This document shows, in pieces, positions 34,754 through 43,689 of a DNA stretch of 64,000 bases. The position numbers were made by a program, and so were the translations under genes. This DNA is from an uncultured Corynebacterium sp. (lineage in GTDB: Bacteria > Actinomycetota > Actinomycetes > Mycobacteriales > Mycobacteriaceae), in the NCBI GenBank assembly GCA_943914465.1, contig CALUCD010000007.1, forward strand, positions 62,001-126,000, read 5' to 3'. The stretch's first letter is position 1, and every line of letters begins with the position of its first letter. The notes under the pieces were generated by a model that was not told the origin of the DNA, ran no database searches, and saw only the letters and a list, made by a program, of their open reading frames with translations.

Positions 34754-36431
34754 CGTTGAGTAAGCTGTCGCGAACTTCTCGACGCCGTATCTTTCCGGTT
34801 TGATCCCGCTGCAATTCTTCGAAGTGATAGAAGGTTCGCGGCACCTTGTAGCGAGTCAGCCTCTGGCGAGCGAAGTCTTTCATTCCCTCCGGGTCAAGGG
34901 CAGCGCCGTCGCGGAGGGTGACGCAGGCAACGACGTCCTCGGAGCCGTCGTCACGCGGACGGCCCACAACTGCGATGTCTGTGACATCCGGGTGTGCTCG
35001 CATGACTTCTTCGACCTCGTCGGGGTAGACGTTGAAACCGCCGGTGATGATGACTTCCTTGATCCGTGCCACCAGGCGGATGAACCCGTCTGGTTCCATC
35101 ACGGCCATGTCGCCGGTGCGGAACCAGTCTTCATAAAAGGCGCGTTGGGTAGCCTCCGGTTTGTTGAGGTAGCCGGAAAACACCTGAGGGCCGCGGGCAA
35201 GAAGCTCGCCAGGCTCGCCATCTGGCATCGTCTCCGCCGGGTTGTCAGGGTTGGCGATACGAATTTCGGTGTTCGGAAACGGCAGGCCAATGTAGCCAGG
35301 GCGCCGGTTGCCATCCAGCGGGTTACCGGCGAGGATGGGCGCAGTTTCAGTCAAGCCGTAGCCCTCAATGAGCCGGCCCCCGGTGGCGCGCTCCCACTTT
35401 TCAATGGTGGAGGCGGGAAGCGTGGCCGCGCCGGACACCGAGGAGTGGATGGAAGACAGGTCCACCCTGCTCGCTAAGGCCCAGTCGGTGATGCGCTCAT
35501 ACAAGGTGGGCACACCCGGCAAGACCGTCGGCCGGGTCTTTTTGATCGCGGCTTGGTAGAGCTCCGGCTTCGGTGCGGGCACCAAAACTATCTGGCCAGC
35601 GGCGGTCAGCGGCAACCCATAGTTGAGCGTCAGACCGTAGATGTGGAAAAGCGGCAGTACGGCCAGCACCTTTTCTTCCACGGCACCCCAGTTCTCTAGC
35701 CAGGCCAGCCCGGCTTTCAATACGGCAATGACGTTGCCGTGGGTCAACGGCGCACCCTTTGGCTCGCCGGTGGTGCCCGAGGTGTAGAGAATGAACGCGG
35801 TGTCATCTTGGGTGATGGTAGGTGGAGCAACTGGAGCACCAGCGCGTTTGAGCAGCATATTCCAGGTAAGTGTGCCTGGCGCGGGACGCGACAATTCCGC
35901 ACGCTTCTTGCTCACTGGCGGCAGCGGCACGGCGAGCGCTGTTTTCAGGGCTCGCGGCATCTCATCGATCATGTTGACGGTGATGATGGTCTCCAGCGGG
36001 GTGTCTTGCTGCAGTGTGAGAAAGGTCTGCGCCTCGCGGTCAAAGACGATGGCCACCTTGGCACCGTGGTCAAGGAACTGGTTTTTGAGCTCGTAGGCGG
36101 TGTAGAGCGGGTTGTGCTCCACAACCACTGCGCCGATGCGCAGGAGTGCAGTGATGGCGATGACGTGCTGTGGGCAGTTCGGCAGTGCTATGGCAACTCG
36201 GTCGCCCTGGTGTACACCGAGATCGGTCAGCGCGGAAGCGAGCTGCGCGGCCTTTTCGTTGAGCTGGGCGTAGGTGAGCGTTTTGCCCATGAACCAGGTG
36301 GCGGGCCGTTTGGGTGAGACAGCCGCCGCGTCATTGAAAACGCTGACGAGTGTGTCATTGCCCAGCTGCGGGTTTGGGTCGGTCCAGTCGGCGTAGTGCT
36401 GGATCCAGGCCTTGGTCTCAAACGCTCCCAT
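34737..36431 (-). CDS. Long-chain acyl-CoA synthetase (FadD type), tandem copy 2
   Basis: A 564-aa ligase with the same features as its neighbour: YTSGTTGEPKG, GYGLTETAP, RTGDMAVMEPDGF, IKEVIITGGFNVYPDE and DQTGKIRR. The two genes are a tandem duplication that has diverged, so they probably differ in chain-length preference or regulation. The leader of about 45 bases contains an inverted repeat (GGAAGTT 36451-36457, AACTTCC 36471-36477). A TATAGT -10 lies next to an operator-like palindrome. Confidence 0.9.
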   Translation of the reverse strand: MGAFETKAWIQHYADWTDPNPQLGNDTLVSVFNDAAAVSPKRPATWFMGKTLTYAQLNEKAAQLASALTDLGVHQGDRVAIALPNCPQHVIAITALLRIGAVVVEHNPLYTAYELKNQFLDHGAKVAIVFDREAQTFLTLQQDTPLETIITVNMIDEMPRALKTALAVPLPPVSKKRAELSRPAPGTLTWNMLLKRAGAPVAPPTITQDDTAFILYTSGTTGEPKGAPLTHGNVIAVLKAGLAWLENWGAVEEKVLAVLPLFHIYGLTLNYGLPLTAAGQIVLVPAPKPELYQAAIKKTRPTVLPGVPTLYERITDWALASRVDLSSIHSSVSGAATLPASTIEKWERATGGRLIEGYGLTETAPILAGNPLDGNRRPGYIGLPFPNTEIRIANPDNPAETMPDGEPGELLARGPQVFSGYLNKPEATQRAFYEDWFRTGDMAVMEPDGFIRLVARIKEVIITGGFNVYPDEVEEVMRAHPDVTDIAVVGRPRDDGSEDVVACVTLRDGAALDPEGMKDFARQRLTRYKVPRTFYHFEELQRDQTGKIRRREVRDSLLNDLTQP

Positions 36432-36787
36432 GGGTTCTCCTCAGCTCGCTGGAAGTTAGTTCTACGTAAAAAACTTCCCACACTATAACTTACGCAAGCG
36501 TAGGTTTATGAAGATTCGAGTGTTTGTGACCGATGCCGGGGGAAGTGTGCCCGTATAGAAGGCACTGTCATTCATGGATTTTGTGATAAGTGCGCAGGTG
36601 GGTCGGTGTGCGGTGCATTCGCTGTCATATATAAAGGAAATGCGACTTTTCCTGGCGGCTGTAATCGAATAGTCTGTTTATTTGCTGATATATGCCTGTG
36701 TGTTTGCCCGTGTTGCGACGCATTGGCGGTCGGGACAAAAGGCCAGACGTTGATATTCACCGGCACGAACAGTGCCGAGGAGCTGAA
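36432..36787. other. 356-bp divergent spacer between fadD copy 2 and the ParA-like gene
   Basis: The left part holds the fadD promoter, operator and leader stem-loop. The right part is more AT-rich than its surroundings (for example CATATATAAAGG near 36627 and TGATATATGC near 36685), as expected for a plus-strand promoter, but no single -35/-10 pair stands out. No gene is supported here. Confidence 0.5.
36482..36506 (-). promoter_or_regulatory. Promoter with operator-like palindrome before FadD copy 2
   Basis: Minus-strand -10 TATAGT (36482-36487) abuts the palindrome AACTTACG-CAAG-CGTAGGTT (36487-36506, 7 of 8 paired). The half-sites match those before FadD copy 1, and both palindromes lie just upstream of the -10, where a repressor would block polymerase. 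Confidence 0.55.
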
Positions 36788-38623
36788 ATGGACGATAACA
36801 AGAGTTCACAACCGAATAATTCCCCTTGGCTGAGGGTTAACTCTGCTCCGGCGGAGGCGGTCAAAGCCGTGCTCGACCAAGGCACGATCGGCTACTTGGC
36901 CAGCGCGCGTGCAGCCACGCAAGGGGAGCCGAAGACCGGCCAAAACGTGATCATTCACGACGGCAAACTCCAGCCAAATGGTGCCACCCAGCAGCTCGGC
37001 GCCGCCCAACCGCAGCGGCGACATGATTCGGCGCAGGCTACCCCGTCCGCGCCGCAGACGGGAAAGAAAGGGTTGACGGAATCTGAGTTAGAGGCACTAA
37101 AATACGCGCAATCCTGGCAGCAGCCAACGCAGCCAACGCAGCCACGCACCTCCGCGCACCCAGGTGGCGTGGCTGACGCGGCCAACACGACCAACACGGC
37201 CAACACGACCAGCTCAGCCGGCGCTGCCAGCGCAGCGAACGCGGCCGATGCGAACGCAGGCTCTGCAAGCGAGAAACCGCAGCTCAGCGACGACGAAATC
37301 ATCGCGAATGTCTACCGCAGCTTTGAAGACTGGGGTCAGCAGCGCGACAACGTCAAACGCGATACGCCAAAGCGTGACACCGTCACACGCCACGCGGCTT
37401 CCCGCAAAAAGGACAAAGCGGATCGAGACGACAAGAAACCGGCTGCAGCTAGCCCGCAAACCAACTCGACCGTTCCCGGCGCGCCGAAGTTGGTCGTCCC
37501 GCCCGTCTCACCACCGCCAGAGAGCACCGTTTCACCCAAACCCGCGGTAGTAGACGACAAAGCTGACACCCCCACCAAGCCGGCTGGAAATCGGCCTGAA
37601 TCTCGAGGCGAGCTGCGAGCGGACCTTCCTGCTGTGCGCTCTGAGGTGCCCCCGCGCGCACAATCGGGGGTTCTTGCGCCCCTGTCGCCGCACGCAATTG
37701 ATGAGTCCAACCTGCTCAACCCGGTGAAAACGCCGCCGAAGAAGGGGTGGCGCAAGATGGTCCACTCCATGTCGGGTGGGCGGGTGAACCCAGGCGGGTC
37801 TGCCAGTGAGCAGGAAGAAGAACGCCTCCTTGAGGCGGTTCGTGCGCCGCTGCGTGGGGATTACCGCATTGCCGTGATGTCGCTGAAAGGCGGTGTTGGC
37901 AAGACAACCACCACCGTTGCACTTGGCGGGGTGTTTGCAGCAGAGCGTGGTGATCGCGTGATCGCCATTGATGCAAACCCGGACCTAGGTACGCTCGCTC
38001 AACGAGCTGCCGCGCCCGGACCAGCAACAATTCGCGATCTGCTCAATGCCGAAGACACCACGCGCTACCCGGACGTGCGCGCGTTTACGAACCAGGCGAG
38101 CTCACGCCTTGAGGTCATCGGCAGTGAGCGTGACCCTGCGGTGTCTGAGGCGTTCAGTGAGCAGGATTACCGTCGCGCCATTGACATCTTGCAGCACCAT
38201 TACAACGTCATTCTCACTGACTGTGGCACCGGTTTGATGCACTCGGCGATGGCGGGTGTGCTTGATCTGGCGAACACGCTGGTGCTGGTCACCTCACCTG
38301 CACTTGACGGCGCACAGGCTGCCTCCGCCACGCTGGATTGGCTGTCTCTGCACGGCTACGAGCAATTAGCAGCGAATTCCGTGGTGGTCATCTCTGCCTC
38401 CGCGCCGGGTAAACCAATGGTGGATATGGAACCGATTGAGGAGCACTTCCGGGCACGCACTCGCGCTGTGCACCAGATTCCGTATGACCGTCACCTCGCC
38501 GAAGGTGCGGTGGTTGAGATGGATTGCCTGGCGCGCCCGACGCTGACGGCGTACCGGCGGTTAGCGGCATCGGTGGCAGAGGACTTCTCCTCCTGGCATA
38601 AGCACGCGCGTGACGTGTCCTAG
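36788..38623 (+). CDS. ParA/MinD-like ATPase with long disordered N-terminus (EspI-like)
   Basis: A 611-aa protein. Residues 1 to about 355 are low-complexity (Ala, Pro, Thr, Asn, Gln), including QPTQPTQP and TNTANTT tracts. Residues about 360-611 form a ParA/MinD ATPase with a deviant Walker A KGGVGKT at 367-373, IDANPDLGTL, and TDCGTGLMHSA as the switch/Walker B region. EspI of mycobacterial ESX-1 has the same layout, but no type VII secretion genes are nearby. GAGGAG lies before the ATG at 36788; a longer frame from 36692 lacks a ribosome site. Its gene stands just before mshA in the same direction. Confidence 0.7.
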   Translation: MDDNKSSQPNNSPWLRVNSAPAEAVKAVLDQGTIGYLASARAATQGEPKTGQNVIIHDGKLQPNGATQQLGAAQPQRRHDSAQATPSAPQTGKKGLTESELEALKYAQSWQQPTQPTQPRTSAHPGGVADAANTTNTANTTSSAGAASAANAADANAGSASEKPQLSDDEIIANVYRSFEDWGQQRDNVKRDTPKRDTVTRHAASRKKDKADRDDKKPAAASPQTNSTVPGAPKLVVPPVSPPPESTVSPKPAVVDDKADTPTKPAGNRPESRGELRADLPAVRSEVPPRAQSGVLAPLSPHAIDESNLLNPVKTPPKKGWRKMVHSMSGGRVNPGGSASEQEEERLLEAVRAPLRGDYRIAVMSLKGGVGKTTTTVALGGVFAAERGDRVIAIDANPDLGTLAQRAAAPGPATIRDLLNAEDTTRYPDVRAFTNQASSRLEVIGSERDPAVSEAFSEQDYRRAIDILQHHYNVILTDCGTGLMHSAMAGVLDLANTLVLVTSPALDGAQAASATLDWLSLHGYEQLAANSVVVISASAPGKPMVDMEPIEEHFRARTRAVHQIPYDRHLAEGAVVEMDCLARPTLTAYRRLAASVAEDFSSWHKHARDVS

Positions 38624-38657
38624 CGACACACCTGGCAAGTACGCGCCTGGTGAGCGC

Positions 38658-38663
38658 GATAGT
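38658..38663 (+). promoter_or_regulatory. -10 hexamer, leaderless-type, for mshA
   Basis: GATAGT ends eight bases before the ATG at 38672, with no Shine-Dalgarno sequence between. Confidence 0.4.
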
Positions 38664-38671
38664 GTTGGCGC

Positions 38672-39934
38672 ATGCGCGTTGCCATGATCTCCATGCACAC
38701 CTCACCCCTCGAGCAGCCGGGGATAGGGGATGCGGGCGGGATGAACGTCTATGTCCACAACACAGCGCTTGAGCTCGCTCGCAGCGGAGTCGCCGTTGAT
38801 GTATTCACCCGCGCGACGCGGCCGAGCCAAGGCGAGATTGTTGAGGTCGAACCCGGCTACCGGGTGGTCAATATCGTCGCAGGCCCGTTTGAAGGCCTGG
38901 AGAAAGCCGAGCTGCCGACCCAGCTCGCCGCATTCAGCGGCGGCGTGGTGCAGTTCACGCGTGCCCACGGGGAAAAATACGCACTGATTCACTCCCATTA
39001 CTGGCTTTCGGGGCAGGTTGGGTGGCTGTTGGCAGATCTGGCTGGGGTGCCGCTCGTGCACACCGGGCACACCTGGGCTGCAGTCAAGAACGCGTACGGC
39101 TCTGATACCACCGAAAGCGAAGCCCGGCGCATTTGCGAACAGCAATTGGTCGATAACGCCACCCGGCTTGTGGTCAACACGGAAGATGAAACGAAGCAGC
39201 TCGCGCGGTTTTATGACGTTGATCCGAGCAAAATCTCTGTCGTCCGCCCAGGCGCTGATGTTGCCCTGTTCACCCCTGGGACCAACCGCAATACCGAACT
39301 GGCAAGGCGAGAACTCGGTATTCCGGTGCACGCCAAAGTGGTCGCATTCGTGGGCAGACTGCAAGACTTCAAGGGCCCACAGGTACTTTTGCGCGCCATG
39401 GGGGAAATCGTGCGCCGCGGCACCGTGGATGCGCCCCTGCGGGTGGTCATCTGCGGCGGCGCCTCAGGCACCGGCGCGAGTGTGGAGCACTACCGTGCGA
39501 TTGCACGCGAGGAGGGCATCGGGCACATCGCCCGCTTTCTTGGCCCCCGGCCCCCGCAAGAATTGGTCAGCATCTACCAGGCCGCCGACCTTGTGGCGGT
39601 GCCCAGCTACAACGAAAGCTTCGGACTAGTCGCCATTGAAGCGCAAGCCACCGCCACACCCGTGGTCGCAGCGCGGGTCGGAGGTTTGCCGCTCGCCGTC
39701 GCCGAGGGAGAGACCGGAGTGCTGGTCACCGGCCATGACACCGAAGCCTGGGCAGACGCCATTGAGCAGTTGCTTATTGACGACGCCACGCGCCTTTCCA
39801 TGGCCCACACCGCCACCGCGCACGCGTCCCACTTCAGCTGGGCAGCCTCAGCAGCTGCGCTGCGCGACGTCTACGCCCACACCCTCGAGGGCTACGTGCC
39901 TGGAGCCGGTACGCGCCGCGCTGTTGGTTCCTGA
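38672..39934 (+). CDS. mshA: D-inositol-3-phosphate glycosyltransferase
   Basis: A 420-aa GT-B family 4 transferase making GlcNAc-inositol-phosphate, the first committed step of mycothiol synthesis. MISMHTSPLEQPG and GDAGGMNVYV at the N-terminus, HSHYWLSG, HTGHTWAAVKN, RPGADVALFTPG and ESFGLVAIEAQA match MshA closely. Gene order mshA - gpmA - senX3 - regX3 agrees with mycobacteria. The presence of this gene supports assigning the first dehydrogenase of the window to mycothiol chemistry. Confidence 0.93.
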   Translation: MRVAMISMHTSPLEQPGIGDAGGMNVYVHNTALELARSGVAVDVFTRATRPSQGEIVEVEPGYRVVNIVAGPFEGLEKAELPTQLAAFSGGVVQFTRAHGEKYALIHSHYWLSGQVGWLLADLAGVPLVHTGHTWAAVKNAYGSDTTESEARRICEQQLVDNATRLVVNTEDETKQLARFYDVDPSKISVVRPGADVALFTPGTNRNTELARRELGIPVHAKVVAFVGRLQDFKGPQVLLRAMGEIVRRGTVDAPLRVVICGGASGTGASVEHYRAIAREEGIGHIARFLGPRPPQELVSIYQAADLVAVPSYNESFGLVAIEAQATATPVVAARVGGLPLAVAEGETGVLVTGHDTEAWADAIEQLLIDDATRLSMAHTATAHASHFSWAASAAALRDVYAHTLEGYVPGAGTRRAVGS

Positions 39935-39994
39935 CCCCACAATTTGAGGGGGTGACCAGGACGGAGAAGCTCAACGGGGGCCTTTAAACCGTGG

Positions 39995-40000
39995 CATGCT
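39995..40000 (+). promoter_or_regulatory. -10 hexamer, leaderless-type, for gpmA
   Basis: CATGCT ends seven bases before the ATG at 40008, which supports that start over an in-frame ATG at 39996. Confidence 0.3.
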
Positions 40001-40007
40001 TAGAGGC

Positions 40008-40754
40008 ATGGCAAAAGGAAAGCTGATTCTCGTCCGACATGGTCAGAGCAACTGGAACAAGTCGAACCAATTCACTGGCTGGGTCGATGTGGACCTCACC
40101 GAACAGGGTGAGCAAGAAGCGGTGAATGCGGGCAAGCTGATGGTAGACAAGGACGTGCTGCCAGATGTGGTCTTCACTTCTTTGCTGCGCCGCGCGATTC
40201 GCACCGCCAACATCGCGCTGAATGCGGCTGAGCGCCACTGGATTCCAGTTGAGCGCAACTGGCGTCTCAACGAACGCCACTACGGCAAGCTGCAGGGGCT
40301 GAACAAGGCTGAGATCCGCGAAGAGTTCGGTGAAGAGCAGTTCATGACGTGGCGGCGCTCCTATGACACCCCGCCACCGGAGATCGACGTGGATAATGAG
40401 TACGCGCAGACAAACGATCCGCGCTACGCGTTCCTGCCGGAGGTGCCGCGTACTGAGTGCCTCAAGGATGTGGTGGATCGCTTCTTGCCGTACTACATCG
40501 ATGTCATCGCACCGGCGGCGATGGCGGGCAAAAACGTCATGATCGCCGCGCACGGCAACTCCCTGCGCGCGCTGGTGAAATACCTCGACAATATTTCAGA
40601 CGATGACATCGCGGGCCTGAACATTCCCACGGGAATGCCCCTGGTTTATGAGTTGGATGAGCATGGCAGCGTGCTCAACCCCGGCGGCACGTACCTTGAC
40701 CCGGAAGCTGCCGAAGCGGGTGCTGCCGCGGTGGCAAACCAGGGTCAAAAGTAA
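40008..40754 (+). CDS. gpmA: 2,3-bisphosphoglycerate-dependent phosphoglycerate mutase
   Basis: A 248-aa glycolytic enzyme interconverting 3- and 2-phosphoglycerate. The phosphohistidine motif LVRHGQSNWN is near the N-terminus, followed by ERHYGKLQGLNK, the second histidine in AAHGNSLRALVKY, and GMPLVYEL. Length is standard for the dimeric type. senX3 begins 20 bp after the stop and reads in the same direction, so some read-through is likely. Confidence 0.95.
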   Translation: MAKGKLILVRHGQSNWNKSNQFTGWVDVDLTEQGEQEAVNAGKLMVDKDVLPDVVFTSLLRRAIRTANIALNAAERHWIPVERNWRLNERHYGKLQGLNKAEIREEFGEEQFMTWRRSYDTPPPEIDVDNEYAQTNDPRYAFLPEVPRTECLKDVVDRFLPYYIDVIAPAAMAGKNVMIAAHGNSLRALVKYLDNISDDDIAGLNIPTGMPLVYELDEHGSVLNPGGTYLDPEAAEAGAAAVANQGQK

Positions 40755-40774
40755 ACCCGGGTGTAGCACCAAGC

Positions 40775-42016
40775 GTGTCGCCGGTTATCGCGTTTGTCCT
40801 CGGTGTTGCCGCAGCGGCTATTACCGTGCCGCTGATCGGCAGGTTTGTGCGGTGGCGTGACCGTAACCGGGAGTACGACAGCCCGGTGGAAAGCCGGGTT
40901 AGCACTGTCAGCGAGCTGCTGAATTTGGCGGTGCAAGGCTCGCCGACCGGCATCGCCATCTTCAACCGGGGTGGGCGGGTGCTCATGTCCAACCCGCGGG
41001 CGCATGACATGTCGATCGTGCATGATCGCGCCGTCAACCCCCAGGTGTGGGACACCGCCCAGGTCGCATTCGACGACCTTGAAACCCACGTCATCGAGCT
41101 TGATTTGCCCCGGCGCACGACAGGTAGCCGGATCAAAAATGTGCGGGTGGTGATTAAACCGCTTGCACTTACCCACCACTCGTACGTCATTGCGTATGCC
41201 AGTGATGAGTCTGAAAACGTACGCATGGAGGCGGCGCGTCGGGACTTCGTTGCCAACGTCTCCCACGAATTGAAAACCCCGGTCGGTGGGATGTCACTGC
41301 TTGCAGAAGCGTTGCTGCAAGATCCGGGTGATGAGCAACTTGTCGAGCACTTCGGAGAAAAGCTGCTCAACGAATCCCACCGGATGGGTGAGATGATTGC
41401 GGACCTGATCAGCCTTTCTAAACTCCAGGGCGCGGAAGCGTTGCCGGAGATGGCGCCGGTGGCTATCGATGAGGTGATCGACGATGCAGTGGCCCGCAAC
41501 CATGTCACTGCAGAAAATCGCAACATTACACTCACCCGGGGCGCGCCAAGCGGGCTCGAGGTCATGGGTGACAAATCCCTGCTCACCGCCGCGGTGTCAA
41601 ACCTGGTCAGCAACGCCATCAACTATTCGCCAGATGGCCAGCCGGTGAGCATTTCTCAGAAGGTCGTGCGCGATGACGTGGTGCTGGTGCGGGTCACTGA
41701 CCGTGGCATCGGGATCGCCCCGGAGGATCAAAAGCGCGTCTTCGAACGGTTTTACCGGGTTGATAAGGCCCGCTCCCGCTCTACAGGCGGGACTGGGTTA
41801 GGGCTTGCCATTGTCAAACACGTCGTGGCTAACCACGGCGGTAATATCAAATTGTGGTCCCGCCCTGGGACGGGATCAACGTTCACTATCGAGCTGCCGA
41901 TCCACCATGCGGCTGAATCTCCGGAGCCAGGCAGTGGGGCAGACGCGGCGGGGCACGACGATAGCGTTGATCTGCAGCGGGGTTTGCGCAAGATAGCTGC
42001 TCGCAGGAAGGATTAG
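40775..42016 (+). CDS. senX3: Sensor histidine kinase SenX3
   Basis: A 413-aa kinase. The first membrane segment covers about residues 3-24. A PAS-like sensor region follows (about 45-140). H164 in NVSHELKTP is the phosphorylated histidine. The N box NLVSNAINYS and G boxes DRGIGI and TGLGLAIV follow. The partner response regulator gene starts nine bases after the stop. In actinobacteria this pair controls the phosphate-limitation response. Start is GTG at 40775. Confidence 0.92.
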   Translation: MSPVIAFVLGVAAAAITVPLIGRFVRWRDRNREYDSPVESRVSTVSELLNLAVQGSPTGIAIFNRGGRVLMSNPRAHDMSIVHDRAVNPQVWDTAQVAFDDLETHVIELDLPRRTTGSRIKNVRVVIKPLALTHHSYVIAYASDESENVRMEAARRDFVANVSHELKTPVGGMSLLAEALLQDPGDEQLVEHFGEKLLNESHRMGEMIADLISLSKLQGAEALPEMAPVAIDEVIDDAVARNHVTAENRNITLTRGAPSGLEVMGDKSLLTAAVSNLVSNAINYSPDGQPVSISQKVVRDDVVLVRVTDRGIGIAPEDQKRVFERFYRVDKARSRSTGGTGLGLAIVKHVVANHGGNIKLWSRPGTGSTFTIELPIHHAAESPEPGSGADAAGHDDSVDLQRGLRKIAARRKD

Positions 42017-42025
42017 GATCAGACT

Positions 42026-42715
42026 ATGGCTACCATTCTCATCGTTGAAGACGAAGAGTCTTTAGCCGAGCCGCTGGCGTACTTGCTGCAAAAAGAGGGC
42101 TTTGAGACCTTGCTCGCCCCGGACGGACCGAGCGCGCTTGAGCAGTTCAGCGATGACGGCGTTGACCTCGTCTTGCTTGACCTGATGCTGCCGGGAATGA
42201 GCGGCACGGATGTCTGCCGCAAGCTCCGCGCTGAGTCGGATGTGCCGATCATCATGGTCACCGCTCGTGACTCTGAGATTGACAAGGTGGTTGGCCTTGA
42301 GCTCGGCGCGGACGATTACGTGACCAAGCCGTACTCCACCCGTGAGCTGGTCGCACGTATCCGGGCGGTGCTGCGTCGCGGACCCGAGGTGGAAGACGTC
42401 GAGGATTTCGACGATCAGATTTTAGAAGGCGGGCGCGTCCGCATGGACGTCGAGCGCCACACTGTGCTTGTTGACGGGCAACCGGTGGCCATGCCGCTGA
42501 AAGAATTTGATTTGCTGGAGTACCTCATGCGCAACGCCGGCCGAGTGCTCACCCGTGGCCAATTGATTGACCGAATTTGGGGGGCCGACTATGTCGGGGA
42601 CACCAAGACGCTGGATGTGCACGTGAAGCGGCTGCGAACCAAAATTGAGCAGGAGCCGTCGCGGCCCCGCCAGCTGGTCACGGTGCGTGGCTTGGGCTAC
42701 AAGTTCGAGGCCTGA
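42026..42715 (+). CDS. regX3: Response regulator RegX3 (OmpR family)
   Basis: A 229-aa protein. The receiver domain has the acidic pair in VEDEE, phospho-acceptor D52 (LLDLMLPG) and the lysine in VTKPYS. The C-terminal winged helix is typical of OmpR/PhoB (KEFDLLEYLMRNAGRVLTR, then DVHVKRLRTKIE). With SenX3 it forms a phosphate-responsive two-component system. Its last 19 bases overlap the end of the convergent Cys-rich gene. Confidence 0.93.
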   Translation: MATILIVEDEESLAEPLAYLLQKEGFETLLAPDGPSALEQFSDDGVDLVLLDLMLPGMSGTDVCRKLRAESDVPIIMVTARDSEIDKVVGLELGADDYVTKPYSTRELVARIRAVLRRGPEVEDVEDFDDQILEGGRVRMDVERHTVLVDGQPVAMPLKEFDLLEYLMRNAGRVLTRGQLIDRIWGADYVGDTKTLDVHVKRLRTKIEQEPSRPRQLVTVRGLGYKFEA

Positions 42716-43656
42716 CCGCACGCGGCAGTCGTCGCCGGGTGCGCTGCTTTCGCTTCAGCCGGAAGGGTTTCGCGCGCCGCGCAATGGCGAGCGAGCACCT
42801 CGTACGGTCGTTGCCCGATGAGGGCAACGAGCTCGTCTTTCATGGAACGCCAGACAGGCTGGGCGGTGGCGTCGATACGCGAATTGGGCTCGTGTGAGCT
42901 GTCATGACCGGGTGTGTGGCACGTGGGGTCCCCGGTGCACCACCAGTCGAAATCCTCACCGCCGCCGCCCCACTGGCGTCGGTCGTACTCGCCGATGGTT
43001 GTGCGCAGGATCTCCTGGCCGTCCGCGCGTTCCTGCCAGGCATCCTCCCGCGAAAAAGGCACTTGCCAGCACACTTCCGGTTTTGAACCGACGAGTGGGC
43101 GACCGTCAGCTACCGCCCACTGATGCAACGCGCACCCTGGTCCGGTGGGTGCGCCGGTGCGGTTGGCGAAGATGCAGGCACCGTCTACGACCTTTGTTTT
43201 CAAGTGAGTGCCGTCATCATCCTCATCCTCGCTGGCGCTGTGACTGTCGTCCCACTCCAGCCACGGTTCGAGTTGGATCGGATCGGCATTGGCAATGTAA
43301 GAATCCACCTCAGCAGGGCGGAGTTGCCAGTATTTAGCCGGCATCTGGGCGACCGCGTTATACAGGTCATCTCTGTCAGATTCATCTGACAAGTACGCCC
43401 CATGGATACAACAGCCCACCACCGGGAACTCCTCATTGATGCCGAGGCACTGCGGCGTACCAAACCGGCAGGACCACGTTGATTCGGCCCACGTCAGATC
43501 AATAGAGAAATAGTGGTGGGGATCGTCTGGGTGGATGAATTCGAACCACTCCCGCGGGAAGTCAGGCGCCACCTCGCGCCCGGCGGTAATGGACCGGCCC
43601 GCAGGGGAGTCCGCGGGGAATCCAAGAAAAATCGGGTTTGGGGCTGGTTGATTCAC
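42697..43656 (-). CDS. Conserved cysteine-rich protein (Rv0495c-like, DUF3109/YkgJ-type)
   Basis: A 319-aa soluble protein with about ten cysteines in metal-site-like groups: CRFGTPQCLG then GCCIHG, GACIFANRTG then GPGCALHQWA, VCWQVPF, and WWCTGDPTCHTP. Such spacing suggests iron-sulfur or zinc binding. The mycobacterial homolog lies at the same place next to senX3-regX3. Function is unknown. Its 3' end overlaps regX3 tail-to-tail by 19 bases, and it is divergent from ppx. Confidence 0.7.
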   Translation of the reverse strand: MNQPAPNPIFLGFPADSPAGRSITAGREVAPDFPREWFEFIHPDDPHHYFSIDLTWAESTWSCRFGTPQCLGINEEFPVVGCCIHGAYLSDESDRDDLYNAVAQMPAKYWQLRPAEVDSYIANADPIQLEPWLEWDDSHSASEDEDDDGTHLKTKVVDGACIFANRTGAPTGPGCALHQWAVADGRPLVGSKPEVCWQVPFSREDAWQERADGQEILRTTIGEYDRRQWGGGGEDFDWWCTGDPTCHTPGHDSSHEPNSRIDATAQPVWRSMKDELVALIGQRPYEVLARHCAARETLPAEAKAAHPATTAACGQASNL

Positions 43657-43677
43657 ACCTTGGTACCGTAGACCCGT

Positions 43678-43683
43678 TAGTCT
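43678..43683 (+). promoter_or_regulatory. -10 hexamer, leaderless-type, for ppx
   Basis: TAGTCT ends six bases before the GTG at 43690. The divergent spacer is only 33 bp. Confidence 0.35.
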
Positions 43684-43689
43684 GGCTGT

